A stretch of 64,000 bases of DNA from Agrobacterium tumefaciens (GTDB lineage Bacteria > Pseudomonadota > Alphaproteobacteria > Rhizobiales > Rhizobiaceae). Position 1 is the stretch's first letter. Every line of letters starts with the position of its first letter. Under the pieces are notes generated by a model. It saw only the letters and a list, made by a program, of their open reading frames with translations. It was not told the DNA's origin and did not search any database. Positions 37,160 through 49,158 of this stretch are shown here, in pieces. A program made the translations under genes and the position numbers. The stretch spans positions 186,001-250,000 of the forward strand of contig CP048486.1 of the NCBI GenBank assembly GCA_025560025.1, given 5' to 3'.

Positions 37160-37855
37160 TTACAGTTCCGGGGCGACGAGATCGGCGACCGCGCCATCGA
37201 CCGCCAAAGGCGCGCCGGTCATGGCCTGCAATTCATCGAAGCTCATGTCAGCCAGTTTTTCGCGCAGCACGAAGCGACCATCCACAACGTCGATGACAGC
37301 ATGGCTGGTATAGATGCGGGTAATGCAGCCGACGCCGGTCAGCGGAAAGGCGCATTTTTCGACGAGCTTCGGTTCGCCATTCTTGGTCACATGTTCGGTG
37401 ATGACGAAGACCTGCTTGGCGCCATGCACCAGATCCATGGCGCCGCCGACGGCCGGCACGCCCTTGGAGCCGACGCGCCAATTGGCGAGATCGCCGTTCT
37501 GCGCCACCTGATAGGCGCCGAGGATAGCCACATCCAGATGCCCGCCGCGCACCATGGCGAAGCTGTCGGCATGGTGGAAGAAGGAGGCACCCGGCTTCAG
37601 CGTCACCGCCTTCTTGCCGGCATTGATGAGGTTCCAGTCCTCCTCGCCCTCGGGCGGCGCCTCACCGAAATTCAGGATGCCGTTTTCGGTATGAAAAATC
37701 GCCTGACGGCCGGGCGGCTGGTAACGCGCCACCATTTCGGGAAAGCCGATGCCGAGATTGACGTAAGCGCCGTCCTCGATGTCCTGCGCGGCGCGCCAGG
37801 CGATCTGGGCGTTGGAAAGCTTGATGTCTTCGCGGGTGTCGATTGTCTGGGTCAT
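37160..37855 (-). CDS. pcaJ: 3-oxoadipate CoA-transferase subunit B
   Basis: Subunit of 231 aa; with PcaI it moves CoA from succinyl-CoA to beta-ketoadipate. Motifs: YVNLGIGFPEMVARY, FHTENGILNFG (catalytic Glu) and GGAMDLVHGAKQVFVI. The ATG at 37855 overlaps the pcaI stop (ATGA), so the subunits are translationally coupled. Confidence 0.95.
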   Translation of the reverse strand: MTQTIDTREDIKLSNAQIAWRAAQDIEDGAYVNLGIGFPEMVARYQPPGRQAIFHTENGILNFGEAPPEGEEDWNLINAGKKAVTLKPGASFFHHADSFAMVRGGHLDVAILGAYQVAQNGDLANWRVGSKGVPAVGGAMDLVHGAKQVFVITEHVTKNGEPKLVEKCAFPLTGVGCITRIYTSHAVIDVVDGRFVLREKLADMSFDELQAMTGAPLAVDGAVADLVAPEL

Positions 37856-38559
37856 GCGTAGGCTACTCCCGCACGAATGAGGACTTCTTCTTGTTGCGGA
37901 TCGGGGATTTCCACGACGCCGTTGACGAAAATGCCGGGGGTGACGACGTGCTCCGGATCGATCTCGCCGGCTTCGACGATCTTCGAGACCTGGGCGATGG
38001 TGGTTTTCGCGGCCATGCACATCAGCGGGTTAAAATTGCGGCCCGCCTTGTTGTAGGTGAGGTTGCCATAGGTATCGCCGAGCTCGGCCTTCACAATGGC
38101 AAAATCCGCCTTCAACCAGCGTTCCTGCACGTAAGAGCGGCCGTCGAACTCGGCGATTGGCTTGCCATTGGCAAGCTCGGTGCCGAAGGCGGTCGGGGTG
38201 TAGAACGCCGGAATGCCGGCGCCGCCGGCGCGGATGCGCTCGGCAAGCGTGCCCTGCGGCACCAGTTCCAGCTCGATTTCACCGGCCAGATACCTGTCGG
38301 TAAAAGCGCGGGGGTCTGACGAGCGCGGGAAGGAGCAGATCATCTTCCTGACCATGCCGGCATCGATCATGGCGGCAATGCCGATGCGGCCGTTACCCGC
38401 ATTGTTGTTGATGACCGTCAGATTTTTCGGTCCCTTGTCGATCAGCGCGTGGATCAGCTCGATGGGCGCGCCGGAGCCGCCAAAACCGCCGATCATGACA
38501 GTCGCGCCGTCGCCGATGCCTGAAATTGCCTCGGCCGCACTGTTGATTGTCTTGTCCAT
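37852..38559 (-). CDS. pcaI: 3-oxoadipate CoA-transferase subunit A
   Basis: Subunit of 235 aa. ATVMIGGFGGSGAPIELIHALIDKG is the subunit A signature, and the C-terminal half fits the CoA-transferase alpha fold. The start at 38559 follows AGG-rich sequence. First gene of pcaIJF, divergent from the IclR-family gene pcaR across a 138-bp promoter carrying an IclR-type operator. Confidence 0.95.
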   Translation of the reverse strand: MDKTINSAAEAISGIGDGATVMIGGFGGSGAPIELIHALIDKGPKNLTVINNNAGNGRIGIAAMIDAGMVRKMICSFPRSSDPRAFTDRYLAGEIELELVPQGTLAERIRAGGAGIPAFYTPTAFGTELANGKPIAEFDGRSYVQERWLKADFAIVKAELGDTYGNLTYNKAGRNFNPLMCMAAKTTIAQVSKIVEAGEIDPEHVVTPGIFVNGVVEIPDPQQEEVLIRAGVAYA

Positions 38560-38667
38560 GTCAAACCTCCATCCAGCCGAGCGGATGGAACCGCCAAGGC
38601 TGCGTGGCCCCAGAGGTAAATCCGAAACCGGCTCGACGGCAAGGATTTTGTGCGCTATATGATTTTT

Positions 38668-38682
38668 GTTCGTATATCGCAC
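38668..38682. promoter_or_regulatory. Candidate PcaR operator
   Basis: GTTCGTATATCGCAC (GTTCG-N5-CGCAC) in the pcaI/pcaR divergent promoter, within a larger imperfect inverted repeat with 12-bp arms at 38649-38660 and 38672-38683. From memory it is close to the PcaR site of Pseudomonas pcaIJ/pcaR promoters. Confidence 0.6.
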
Positions 38683-39428
38683 AAATGGAGCCGCGACATG
38701 GCCGTCAATGAAAGAGACATGATGGGCGGCCTCGCCAAGGGACTGAAGGTGATCGAAGCCTTCAGCGCCGAGCGTCCGCGCCTCTCCATTTCCGATGCGG
38801 CTGATATTGCAGGGCTTGACCGCGCCACCACGCGGCGTTGCCTGCTGACGCTTTCAGAACTGGGTTACGCCGCCTATGACGGCAAGTTCTTCACCGTCAC
38901 GCCAAAGGTGCTGCGGCTCGGCACCGGCTGCCTCGCCACCATGCCGCTGCCCCGCATCGTCCAGCCGCTTCTGGATCGTCTGTCGGAAGAGATCGGCCAA
39001 AGCACCTCCGTCTCCATTCTGGATGAGACTGAAATCGTCTATGTGGCGCGCGCCGCCCAGCAGCGCGTCATGTCCATCGCCCTGATGCCGGGATCGCGGC
39101 TGCCCGCCTATTGCACATCGATGGGTCGCGTTCTCCTCTCGGTTCAAACACCGGAGCGGCAGCGGGAAATTCTTGAAAGCTCAAAGCTGGTGGCGCGCAC
39201 GGAAAAGACGATCATTGCCATGGATGCGCTGCTTGCCGAAATCGAGGCGACCGGCAATCGTGGTTATGCCCTGATCGATCAGGAGGTGGAGGTTGGCCTC
39301 CGTTCCATCGCCGTGCCGCTGAAAACCATGCGCGGACAGACGGTCGCAGCGCTCAATGTCGGGCTTGCCGCCTCCGTCGCCTCGATGGACGATCTGGTGG
39401 AACGTTATCTGCCAGCACTTCTCGCCGT

Positions 39429-41642
<2,214 letters not shown>

Positions 41643-41704
41643 GAGGTCCAGGCCGACAAAGCCGCATAAGACAGAGCAGCTTGTTAATCTGTAGCATTTC
41701 CGTC

Positions 41705-41821
41705 TCCGTCACCCCGGACCTGATCCGGGGTCCAGCGCGATCAAGTCCTTGATCGCGGAAGACTCTTTTCACGGCGCAGACGCGCCGTGGCTGGATTCCG
41801 GCTCAAGGCCGGAATGACGGA
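41705..41821. repeat. RIME-like palindromic element, copy 3
   Basis: Element of 117 bp, the same length as copy 1, with terminal pairing of TCCGTCACCCCGGACC... and ...GGCCGGAATGACGGA, an inner GCGATCAAGTCCTTGATCGC palindrome and the shared GGCGCAGACGCGCC segment. It sits between the convergent pobA and pcaQ stops. Confidence 0.8.
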
Positions 41822-41856
41822 GAGGGATTGCTCGGACTTCGTCATCCGCTTGCTTC

Positions 41857-42798
41857 TCAGGAGGTCGCTTCCGATTTCGGTTCCAGCAACTCACTCGCGG
41901 TTTCGCGAATGGCCTGCATCAACAGCGACAGCGGCAATGACGGCTGGGTATCGGCCCTGACCGTCAGCCCCACCGGCCCGCTGGTATCGCCGGTATCAAC
42001 CGGCAGAATTGCCAGAATGCCGTCTGCCACGTCAGCGGCGATCACGCCTTCCGAAATGATCCAGACGGCATCGCTGGTGCGCAGATACGCCCGGCCGAAG
42101 GCATCCGACACGGTCTCAATACGGATCGGTAGCGCCGGCACGCCATTGGCGATCAGGAACTGTTCGACGATGGGGCCGATCACCGATTGCCGTGTCGGCA
42201 TCAGCACGGGAAACTCGTGAAGCCGGTCGAAAACCGAAACGCCGTTAGACAGCAGCGGATGGCCGGCACGCACCACGAACCGCACTTTTTCTGAATAGAG
42301 ATGCTCGAAGGAGAAGCCCGTCATTTTCTGCGGCGCGGCCAGACGCCCGACAACGAGGTCCAGATCGCCGACCCGCAACTGTTCCAGCAGCACGGCGTTT
42401 TCACCGGTGACGATCTTGACGGGGCTGCCGGTTTTTTCCGCGAGAAACCCCGCCATCGCCTTCGGCATGATCCTGACGGAAACGGTCGGCAATGCGCCGA
42501 CCCGGACGGGAGGGCCGGCGCGTGCGGCCTCCTGCGAGACCGAATCAACCGCCTGCCGCAGCGCCGTCATCGTCGCGCCCGCATGGCGCAGAAACACCTC
42601 GCCATAACGGCTGATGCGGATGCCGCGTCCTTCGCGATCAAACAGCGAGACACCGAGGATTTCCTCCAGTTCGCGGATGGTTTTTGTCACCGCCGGCTGG
42701 CTGACATGCAGGATTTCGGCGGCGCGGATGACACTTTTCTGCCGCGCCACCTCCACGAAGGTCTGAAGATGCCGGAACTTGATGCGTTGATCGACCAT
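41857..42798 (-). CDS. pcaQ: LysR-type activator of protocatechuate genes
   Basis: LysR regulator of 313 aa. N-terminal HTH (LQTFVEVARQKSVIRAAEILHVSQPAVTKTIRELEEILGVSLFDR), substrate-binding domain from about residue 95 (RVGALPTVSVRIMPKAMAGFL). PcaQ proteins respond to beta-carboxy-cis,cis-muconate / its lactone and activate pcaDCHGB. Divergent from pcaD across a 94-bp promoter with a PcaQ-type palindrome. Confidence 0.94.
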   Translation of the reverse strand: MVDQRIKFRHLQTFVEVARQKSVIRAAEILHVSQPAVTKTIRELEEILGVSLFDREGRGIRISRYGEVFLRHAGATMTALRQAVDSVSQEAARAGPPVRVGALPTVSVRIMPKAMAGFLAEKTGSPVKIVTGENAVLLEQLRVGDLDLVVGRLAAPQKMTGFSFEHLYSEKVRFVVRAGHPLLSNGVSVFDRLHEFPVLMPTRQSVIGPIVEQFLIANGVPALPIRIETVSDAFGRAYLRTSDAVWIISEGVIAADVADGILAILPVDTGDTSGPVGLTVRADTQPSLPLSLLMQAIRETASELLEPKSEATS

Positions 42799-42805
42799 CG
42801 CTCAT

Positions 42806-42821
42806 ATAATCCATGGGTTAT
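42806..42821. promoter_or_regulatory. PcaQ box of pcaD promoter
   Basis: ATAATC-CATG-GGTTAT, an inverted repeat matching the ATAACC-N4-GGTTAA PcaQ site known from Sinorhizobium at 10 of 12 defined positions. It is 71 bp upstream of the pcaD ATG and 8 bp from the pcaQ start, suiting both activation and autoregulation. Confidence 0.7.
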
Positions 42822-42892
42822 GATTTTCATCGATAATGTCATTTTACTTAACCGGAACGCGCTTGCAATATCCGCGGCGGGAGGAGCACATC

Positions 42893-43690
42893 ATGCATTT
42901 TCTGCGCTGTGGCGAAAACGCGATCCATTACCGTGCGCACGGATTGGAAAGCGGCAAGCCGGTCATCGCCTTCATCAATTCGCTGGGCACCGACTTCCGC
43001 ATCTGGGATGCGGTGATCGAAGCACTCGGCGATGATTATGCTTTTGTCCTGCACGACAAACGCGGCCACGGGCTTTCCGACATCGGCACCTCCCCCTATT
43101 CAGTTGAGGATCATGCCGATGATCTGATCGCGCTTCTCGATCATCTCGGCGTCAAAAGCGCGATCATCTGGGGATTGTCGGTCGGCGGCCTGATCGCCCA
43201 GGGGCTTTATGCCCGCCGCCCCGATCTCGTCCGCGCCTTGATACTCAGCAACACCGCCCACAAAATCGGCACCGCCGAGATGTGGAATGCGCGCATCGAC
43301 AAGATCGCCGCTGACGGCCTTGCCTCGCTGGTCGATCCAGTCATGGAGCGCTGGTTCACACCCGCCTTCCGTCAGCCGGACAATGCGGCTTATGCGGGCG
43401 CGCGCAACATGCTGTCGCAACAGCCGGAAGCCGGCTACAGCGGCACCTGCGCCGCCATTCGCGATGCGGATTTCACGAAAGAGGCGGGCCTTATCGCGGT
43501 TCCCACATTGTGTGTGGCGGGCGATCAGGACGGTTCGACCCCGCCCGCGCTGGTTCGGTCGCTGGCGGGTCTCATTCCCGCCAGCCGCTTCGTCACCATC
43601 GGCAGCTGTGGCCACATCCCCTGCCTTGAACAGCCGCTCGCCTACACACAGGCGGCCTCAATTTTTCTGAAGACCTTGCCGGAGCACTGA
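42893..43690 (+). CDS. pcaD: 3-oxoadipate enol-lactonase
   Basis: Alpha/beta hydrolase of 265 aa that converts beta-ketoadipate enol-lactone to beta-ketoadipate. Nucleophile elbow GLSVGG, oxyanion region INSLGTDFRIWD and catalytic His near GSCGHIPCLEQP. GGGAGGAG precedes the ATG. First gene of pcaDCHGB under PcaQ; the next gene starts 3 bp later. Confidence 0.95.
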   Translation: MHFLRCGENAIHYRAHGLESGKPVIAFINSLGTDFRIWDAVIEALGDDYAFVLHDKRGHGLSDIGTSPYSVEDHADDLIALLDHLGVKSAIIWGLSVGGLIAQGLYARRPDLVRALILSNTAHKIGTAEMWNARIDKIAADGLASLVDPVMERWFTPAFRQPDNAAYAGARNMLSQQPEAGYSGTCAAIRDADFTKEAGLIAVPTLCVAGDQDGSTPPALVRSLAGLIPASRFVTIGSCGHIPCLEQPLAYTQAASIFLKTLPEH

Positions 43691-43693
43691 CAG

Positions 43694-44128
43694 ATGGCGG
43701 AAAATATCGACAAGAACGACAGATTCGAGCAGGGCATGAAAACGCGCCGCGCTGTGCTCGGCGATGCCCATGTGGACCGCGCGCAGACGGTGACGACCGG
43801 GTTCGACCAGCCTTTTCAGCAGCTCATCACCGAAGCGGCGTGGGGATCGGTCTGGTCCGGCAACCACTGGACGAAGCGCGAGCGTTCGATGGTCACCATC
43901 GCTCTGCTCGCCGCACTCGGGCAGGATGAGGAACTTGCCATGCATGTGCGTGCCACCATCAATACCGGCGCGACAGAGGCGGATATTCGCGAGGCGCTGC
44001 TGCATGTGGCGATCTATGCCGGCGTGCCCGCCGCCAACCACGCTTTCAAGATCGCCAAGCTTGCCCTGGCCAGCATGAAAGCCGATAGTTCCCCCGATAA
44101 TTCTGGCGATGGGGAGGAGACGAAATGA
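43694..44128 (+). CDS. pcaC: 4-carboxymuconolactone decarboxylase
   Basis: AhpD-fold decarboxylase of 144 aa turning gamma-carboxymuconolactone into beta-ketoadipate enol-lactone. The N-terminal [17 protein letters not shown] and AWGSVWS region, then [17 protein letters not shown] and [32 protein letters not shown], are standard. The stop overlaps the pcaH start (ATGA). Confidence 0.95.
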   Translation: MAENIDKNDRFEQGMKTRRAVLGDAHVDRAQTVTTGFDQPFQQLITEAAWGSVWSGNHWTKRERSMVTIALLAALGQDEELAMHVRATINTGATEADIREALLHVAIYAGVPAANHAFKIAKLALASMKADSSPDNSGDGEETK

Positions 44129-44865
44129 GCAACCAGCCACCCGAAACAGGGCCGTTCTTCGCACGCGACCGCAATATCCATCCGCTGCCCTATTCGCCCG
44201 GTTACAAGACCTCGATCCTGCGCTCGCCCCAGCGCGCGCTGATTTCGCTCGAAGGCACCAAAAGCGAGATCACCGGCCCGGTCTTCGGTCATGGCATGCT
44301 GAACCCGCTGGATAACGACCTCATCCTCAACTATGCCCGCCCCGGCGAAATGCCCGTCGGCCCGCGCCTTCTTGTGCATGGCCGGGTGCTGGACGAGCGC
44401 GGCCGCGGTGTGGATGGCGCGCTGGTGGAATTCTGGCAGGCCAATGCCGGCGGGCGCTACCGCCACAAGAAAGAAAGCTATCTTGCCGCCATCGATCCGA
44501 ATTTCGGCGGCGTCGGCCGCACGATCACCGATGAGAACGGTTATTACTGGTTCAAGACCATTCAGCCCGGTGCTTACCCCTGGCCGAACGGCGTCAATGA
44601 CTGGCGCCCGGCCCATATCCATTTCTCGGTCTTCGGCCACGGGTTTGCCCAGCGCCTCATCACCCAGATGTATTTTGAAGGCGATCCGCTGATCTGGAAA
44701 TGTCCGATCGTCAAAACCATACCGGATGAGGATGCGATCAGAAGATTGATCGCGCCGCTGGACATGAATGCGACGCTGCCCATGGACATGCTGGCCTATA
44801 AGTTCGATATCGTTCTGCGTGGCCGCCGCTCGACCCTGTTCGAAAACCGCATGGAGGGCAACTGA
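44125..44865 (+). CDS. pcaH: Protocatechuate 3,4-dioxygenase beta subunit
   Basis: Iron-binding catalytic subunit of 246 aa of the ring-cleaving dioxygenase. Core motif [34 protein letters not shown], then [16 protein letters not shown] and [28 protein letters not shown] supply the Tyr and His ligands. It follows pcaC with a 4-bp overlap and precedes pcaG by two bases. Confidence 0.96.
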   Translation: MSNQPPETGPFFARDRNIHPLPYSPGYKTSILRSPQRALISLEGTKSEITGPVFGHGMLNPLDNDLILNYARPGEMPVGPRLLVHGRVLDERGRGVDGALVEFWQANAGGRYRHKKESYLAAIDPNFGGVGRTITDENGYYWFKTIQPGAYPWPNGVNDWRPAHIHFSVFGHGFAQRLITQMYFEGDPLIWKCPIVKTIPDEDAIRRLIAPLDMNATLPMDMLAYKFDIVLRGRRSTLFENRMEGN

Positions 44866-44867
44866 TC

Positions 44868-45488
44868 ATGGTTCAGCCGCTCAACTACTTCAAAGAAACC
44901 GCCTCGCAGACGGCAGGCCCCTATGTCCATATCGGCTGCACGCCCAATTTCGTCGGCATCGAGGGCGTATTCGAAAAGGATCTCGGATCCGGCGCGCTCT
45001 ATAACGACAAGGCCCGCGGTGAGCGTATCAGCGTGCGCGGCACGGTGTACGACGGCGCAGGCATGCCGCTGAAGGACGCCCTGATCGAAATCTGGCAGGC
45101 GGATACGGACGGTTATTACAACAGCCCGAGCGAGACCCGCGGCAAGGCCGATCCGAATTTCATCGGCTGGGGCCGTTCGCCGGGTGACATGGATACCGGT
45201 GAATTCATCTTCGAAACCATCAAGCCCGGCACCGTGCCGTTCCGGGATGGCCGACCGATGGCGCCGCACATCACCTTCTGGATCGTGGCGCGCGGCATCA
45301 ATATCGGCCTGCAAACCCGCATGTATTTCCCCGAGGAAGAGGCCGCCAATGCGGCCGATCCGGTTCTTGCCCGCGTGGAACAGAAAAGCCGCATCGCCAC
45401 GCTTGTTGCCAGGAAGGAAGAGGGAAACATCTATCGTTTCGATATCCGCCTCCAGGGCGAAGGCGAAACGGTGTTTTTCGATATCTGA
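44868..45488 (+). CDS. pcaG: Protocatechuate 3,4-dioxygenase alpha subunit
   Basis: Structural subunit of 206 aa partnering PcaH. It shares the intradiol fold (VRGTVYDGAGMPLKDALIEIWQADTDGYYNSP) but lacks the full Tyr2-His2 iron set, as expected of the alpha chain. Family N-terminus LNYFKETASQTAGPYVHIG is present. Confidence 0.96.
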   Translation: MVQPLNYFKETASQTAGPYVHIGCTPNFVGIEGVFEKDLGSGALYNDKARGERISVRGTVYDGAGMPLKDALIEIWQADTDGYYNSPSETRGKADPNFIGWGRSPGDMDTGEFIFETIKPGTVPFRDGRPMAPHITFWIVARGINIGLQTRMYFPEEEAANAADPVLARVEQKSRIATLVARKEEGNIYRFDIRLQGEGETVFFDI

Positions 45489-45506
45489 GCGAAAGCGAAA
45501 CCTGAA

Positions 45507-46568
45507 ATGAGCCTTTCCCCCTTCGAACATCCGTTTCTGTCCGGCCTTTTCGGCGACAGCGAGATCGTCGAACTGTTTTCGGCGAAAGCGGATATCGACG
45601 CCATGGTCCGTTTCGAGACGGCACTGGCGCAGGCGGAAGCCGAGGCCGGTATCTTTGCGGATGATGTGGCGGAAGCCATCGTTTCGGGGCTTTCAGAATT
45701 TGCCGCCGATATGACCGCGCTTCGCCATGGCGTCGCAAAGGATGGCGTCGTGGTTCCGGAACTCATCCGGCAGATGCGGGCGGCGGTCGCCGGTCAGGCA
45801 GCGGACAAGGTGCATTTCGGCGCGACCAGCCAGGACGTCATCGACACCAGCCTGATGCTGCGGCTGAAGATGGCGGCGGAAATCATCGCCACCCGCCTCG
45901 GTCATCTCATCGATACGCTGGGTGACCTCGCTTCGCGCGACGGCCACAAGCCGCTGACAGGTTACACACGCATGCAGGCCGCCATCGGTATCACCGTTGC
46001 CGACCGGGCGGCGGGCTGGATCGCACCGCTGGAACGTCATCTGCTGCGGCTAGAGACCTTCGCCCAGAATGGCTTTGCCCTGCAATTTGGCGGCGCGGCC
46101 GGCACGCTGGAAAAGCTCGGCGACAATGCGGGCGCGGTCCGCGCCGATCTCGCAAAACGGCTCGGCCTTGCCGACAGGCCGCAATGGCACAATCAGAGAG
46201 ACGGTATCGCCGAATTTGGCAATCTGCTGTCGCTCGTCACCGGAACGCTCGGCAAGTTCGGTCAGGATATTGCGCTGATGGCCGAACTCGGCAGCGAAAT
46301 CCGCCTCTCCGGCGGCGGCGGTTCATCGGCCATGCCGCACAAGCAGAACCCGGTCAATGCGGAAACGCTGGTAACGCTTGCCCGCTTCAACGCCGTGCAG
46401 ATTTCAGCACTTCACCAGTCCCTCGTCCACGAACAGGAACGATCCGGCGCGGGCTGGATGCTGGAATGGCTGACGCTGCCGCAAATGGTGACCGCAACCG
46501 GAACTTCACTGCTGGTCGCCGAAAGGCTCGCAGCGCAGATAGACAGGCTGGGGGCTGACGAAAGCTAG
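45507..46568 (+). CDS. pcaB: 3-carboxy-cis,cis-muconate cycloisomerase
   Basis: Fumarase/aspartase superfamily enzyme of 353 aa that lactonises beta-carboxymuconate. Motifs: DKVHFGATSQDVIDTSLMLR and the superfamily loop GGGGSSAMPHKQNPVNAE with the catalytic Ser. The length is at the short end of the family (about 350-450), as usual for rhizobial PcaB. Last gene of pcaDCHGB. Confidence 0.94.
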   Translation: MSLSPFEHPFLSGLFGDSEIVELFSAKADIDAMVRFETALAQAEAEAGIFADDVAEAIVSGLSEFAADMTALRHGVAKDGVVVPELIRQMRAAVAGQAADKVHFGATSQDVIDTSLMLRLKMAAEIIATRLGHLIDTLGDLASRDGHKPLTGYTRMQAAIGITVADRAAGWIAPLERHLLRLETFAQNGFALQFGGAAGTLEKLGDNAGAVRADLAKRLGLADRPQWHNQRDGIAEFGNLLSLVTGTLGKFGQDIALMAELGSEIRLSGGGGSSAMPHKQNPVNAETLVTLARFNAVQISALHQSLVHEQERSGAGWMLEWLTLPQMVTATGTSLLVAERLAAQIDRLGADES

Positions 46569-46933
46569 CCGAAGGGCCGGACGGTTTTCAAAAAAGAACA
46601 GCCCCCTGGCATGCTCATGGTGGAGCCGAGGCAACGCTTCCGCGCGTCGAAACCGCTTGCGATTTTTCGCATTAGCCATTGATATAAAACAACTTTCTTA
46701 AAAGAAGAAAATACAGAAAAAACCGCTTTGAGGCTGTTTTTAACCGAGTGAAGCGCTTGACACAAAAATGAACTAACTGGTACAAACATTCACGTTAAGA
46801 CCTGCAGCGCGAAGAGGAAAAAGAGCTTCCGAAGCGGGACAAAACAAATGGAGGGCTTTGGGGCCACAAGGTTTCCAGAGCGATGCGAGCAAGGCGAAAC
46901 GCCTGTTCGGACCCGAAGGGGTTGGGAGGAAGA
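46569..46933. other. Intergenic region upstream of amino-acid-type ABC operon
   Basis: About 365 bp. The first half after pcaB is unassigned; 46680-46800 is strongly AT-rich and holds a good promoter (46757-46786), and the rest is leader for the ABC permease gene. No convincing gene seen. Confidence 0.6.
46757..46786 (+). promoter_or_regulatory. Predicted sigma70-type promoter of the ABC operon
   Basis: TTGACA (46757-46762), 18-bp spacer, TACAAA (46781-46786). The spacer holds AACTAACTGGTACA (46771-46784), similar in 10 of 14 positions to a sequence in front of the 3-dehydroshikimate dehydratase gene, a possible shared TetR target. Confidence 0.5.
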
Positions 46934-47602
46934 ATGTCTTACAGTCTCGATTTTTCGGCGGTCATAGACCGCCTGCCCGAGCTGCTTTTGGCCTGTCTGG
47001 CAACGATCGGCCTTGCTATAGCAGGCATGTCGCTCGCCACCGTCATCGGGGTTCTCGGCGTCGTCGCCCGCCGTTCGCGGTTCAAGCTGCTGCGCGGCCT
47101 GGTCATCGGCTTTGTCGAGACGATCCGCAACACGCCGTTTCTGGTGCAGATATTCTTCATCTTCTTCGCCCTGCCGCAGATCGGCATCAAGCTTAACCCC
47201 ACCGTCACCGCCATCATTGCGCTCGCCCTGAACGGCGGCGCCTATGCTATTGAAATCATTCGCGGCGGTGTGGATTCCATTCCCAAGGGCCAGGTGGAAG
47301 CGGGCCTCGCGCTCGGCCTGCACCGGTCACAGATATTCCGCCATATCATTCTGAAGCCGGCGCTGCGCGCGGTCTATCCGTCGCTCACCAGCCAGTTCAT
47401 CATGCTGACGCTGACCACCTCGGTCTGTACCTCGATCGCCGCTTACGAACTGACGTCAGTGGCCCAGAAGATCGAGGCGGACACCTTCCGGTCCTTCGAG
47501 GTCTATTTCTCGATCACGCTGCTTTATCTGGTCATTTCCTCGCTGATGATGGGCATTTTCTCGCTCATCTCCCGCGCGTCGTTCAGCTATCCGGTCAAGT
47601 GA
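46934..47602 (+). CDS. Polar-amino-acid-type ABC transporter permease (HisM/GlnP family)
   Basis: Inner-membrane permease of 222 aa. The start at 46934 has GGGAGGA upstream. Motifs: GFVETIRNTPFLVQIFFIFF and the coupling loop VDSIPKGQVEAGLALGLHRSQIFRHIILKPALR. First gene of permease-permease-binding protein-ATPase, followed by aroE- and aroQ-like genes, so its substrate may be quinate or shikimate rather than an amino acid. Confidence 0.9.
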   Translation: MSYSLDFSAVIDRLPELLLACLATIGLAIAGMSLATVIGVLGVVARRSRFKLLRGLVIGFVETIRNTPFLVQIFFIFFALPQIGIKLNPTVTAIIALALNGGAYAIEIIRGGVDSIPKGQVEAGLALGLHRSQIFRHIILKPALRAVYPSLTSQFIMLTLTTSVCTSIAAYELTSVAQKIEADTFRSFEVYFSITLLYLVISSLMMGIFSLISRASFSYPVK

Positions 47603-47612
47603 GGAAAAGACA

Positions 47613-48263
47613 ATGGAATCCATCGGTCCCAACGAATTCTTCTTCCTGCTGCAAGGCCTGAAATGGACGCTTGCGCTGACCGTGATCGGCTTCATCGGCG
47701 GCGGCGTCTTCGGGCTTTGCGTGGCGCTTGCCCGCGTTGCCGATAATGCCACGATCCAGCGCGCCAGCACCGGCTATATCGCCGTCTTCCAGGGCACGCC
47801 GCTCCTGATGCAGCTTTTCGTGGTTTATTACGGCGTGGCGCTGGCTGGCCTCAATGTCGACGCCTGGATTGCCGTCGCCATCGCCTTCACGCTGCATGCC
47901 AGCGCCTTTCTCGGTGAAATCTGGCGGGGCGGCATTCAGGCCGTACCGAAGGGCCAGACGGAAGCCGCCAATGCGCTCGGCCTGCATTATGTCTCCCGCA
48001 TGAAGGATGTGATCCTGCCGCAGGCCCTCAAGATCTCGCTGCCCGCCACCATCGGCTTCCTGGTGCAGCTCATCAAGGGCACCTCGCTTGCGGCCATTGT
48101 CGGCTTTGTCGAACTGTCCCGCGCCGGCCAGATCGTCTCCAACCAGACGTTCCGCCCGCTCACCGTCTTCGCCATCGTCGGCATCATCTATTTCCTGATC
48201 TGCTGGCCGCTTTCCCTGTGGGGCGCCGGCGTCGAAAAGCGGCTGCAGGCCGCATCCCGCTAA
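47613..48263 (+). CDS. Polar-amino-acid-type ABC transporter permease, second
   Basis: Inner-membrane permease of 216 aa. YIAVFQGTPLLMQLFVVYYGVAL and IQAVPKGQTEAANALGLHYVSRMKDVILPQALK mark the HisM/GlnP family. GAGG precedes the ATG. Partner of the previous permease as a heterodimer. Confidence 0.9.
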   Translation: MESIGPNEFFFLLQGLKWTLALTVIGFIGGGVFGLCVALARVADNATIQRASTGYIAVFQGTPLLMQLFVVYYGVALAGLNVDAWIAVAIAFTLHASAFLGEIWRGGIQAVPKGQTEAANALGLHYVSRMKDVILPQALKISLPATIGFLVQLIKGTSLAAIVGFVELSRAGQIVSNQTFRPLTVFAIVGIIYFLICWPLSLWGAGVEKRLQAASR

Positions 48264-48305
48264 ATGTCACGATCATCTCATCAGCTTTGTAAGGAGGAGC
48301 AAAAG

Positions 48306-49145
48306 ATGAAAACCAGAACTATGAAATTCTCACGTCGCACCCTGCTCGCGCTTGCCGCAGCAACCGTCGCCCTGCCCTTTGTCGCACCGGTCGATGCTTT
48401 CGCCGGCACGGTGGAAGAGGCCAAGGCCAAGGGCAAGGTCGTCATCGGCATTCAGGGTGACAATTCGCCATGGGGCTTCGTCAATTCCAGCGGCGTGCAG
48501 GATGGTCTCGATGCCGATATCGGCAAGGCCTTTGCCGACTATCTCGGCGTCAAGGTCGAATTCGTGCCGCTTGCCGTGGCAAACCGTATTCCCGCCCTTC
48601 TGACCGGCAAGGTCGATCTGCTGTTCGCAACCATGGGCATGACCGCCGAGCGCGCCAAGACCATTCAATATTCCAAGCCCTATGCCGGCAACGTGCTGTC
48701 CGTTTACGGTCCGAAAGACAAGAAGATCGCCGGTTATGACGATCTGACCGGCGTTGCCGTTGGCGTGCCGAAGTCGAGCGCGATGGACACCTCTATCACG
48801 GCAGGCGCTGGCTCGAAGGCCAATATCCTGCGCTTTGATGATGACGCCGCCAATATTCAGGCGCTCATCTCCGGCCAGGTCGAGGTTGTCGGCGGCAACC
48901 AGTTTTATGGCGATCGCCTGAACAAGGCCGCCGAAGGCAAATACGAACCGAAATTCGATCTGACGACGCTTTATAACGGCGCCGGCACCCGTCCGGGTGA
49001 AAAGGACTGGAACGAGACCGTCAACGCCTTCCTCGACAAGATCAAGTCAGACGGCCAGCTGGCCAAGATCTACGACAAGTGGATGAAGCGCGACGTTCCG
49101 GCCTTCCCGGACAGCCTGCCCGACATCCCTTTCACCGTGAAGTAA
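48306..49145 (+). CDS. Family 3 periplasmic substrate-binding protein
   Basis: Binding protein of 279 aa with a twin-arginine-like N-terminus ([17 protein letters not shown]) and cleavage near DAFAG. The core [47 protein letters not shown] is the SBP_bac_3 signature; the [34 protein letters not shown] segment also fits. The usual amino-acid carboxylate Arg region is present but ligand cannot be read from it. AAGGAGGAG precedes the ATG. Confidence 0.9.
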   Translation: MKTRTMKFSRRTLLALAAATVALPFVAPVDAFAGTVEEAKAKGKVVIGIQGDNSPWGFVNSSGVQDGLDADIGKAFADYLGVKVEFVPLAVANRIPALLTGKVDLLFATMGMTAERAKTIQYSKPYAGNVLSVYGPKDKKIAGYDDLTGVAVGVPKSSAMDTSITAGAGSKANILRFDDDAANIQALISGQVEVVGGNQFYGDRLNKAAEGKYEPKFDLTTLYNGAGTRPGEKDWNETVNAFLDKIKSDGQLAKIYDKWMKRDVPAFPDSLPDIPFTVK

Positions 49146-49158
49146 GCAGGAGGTTTCC

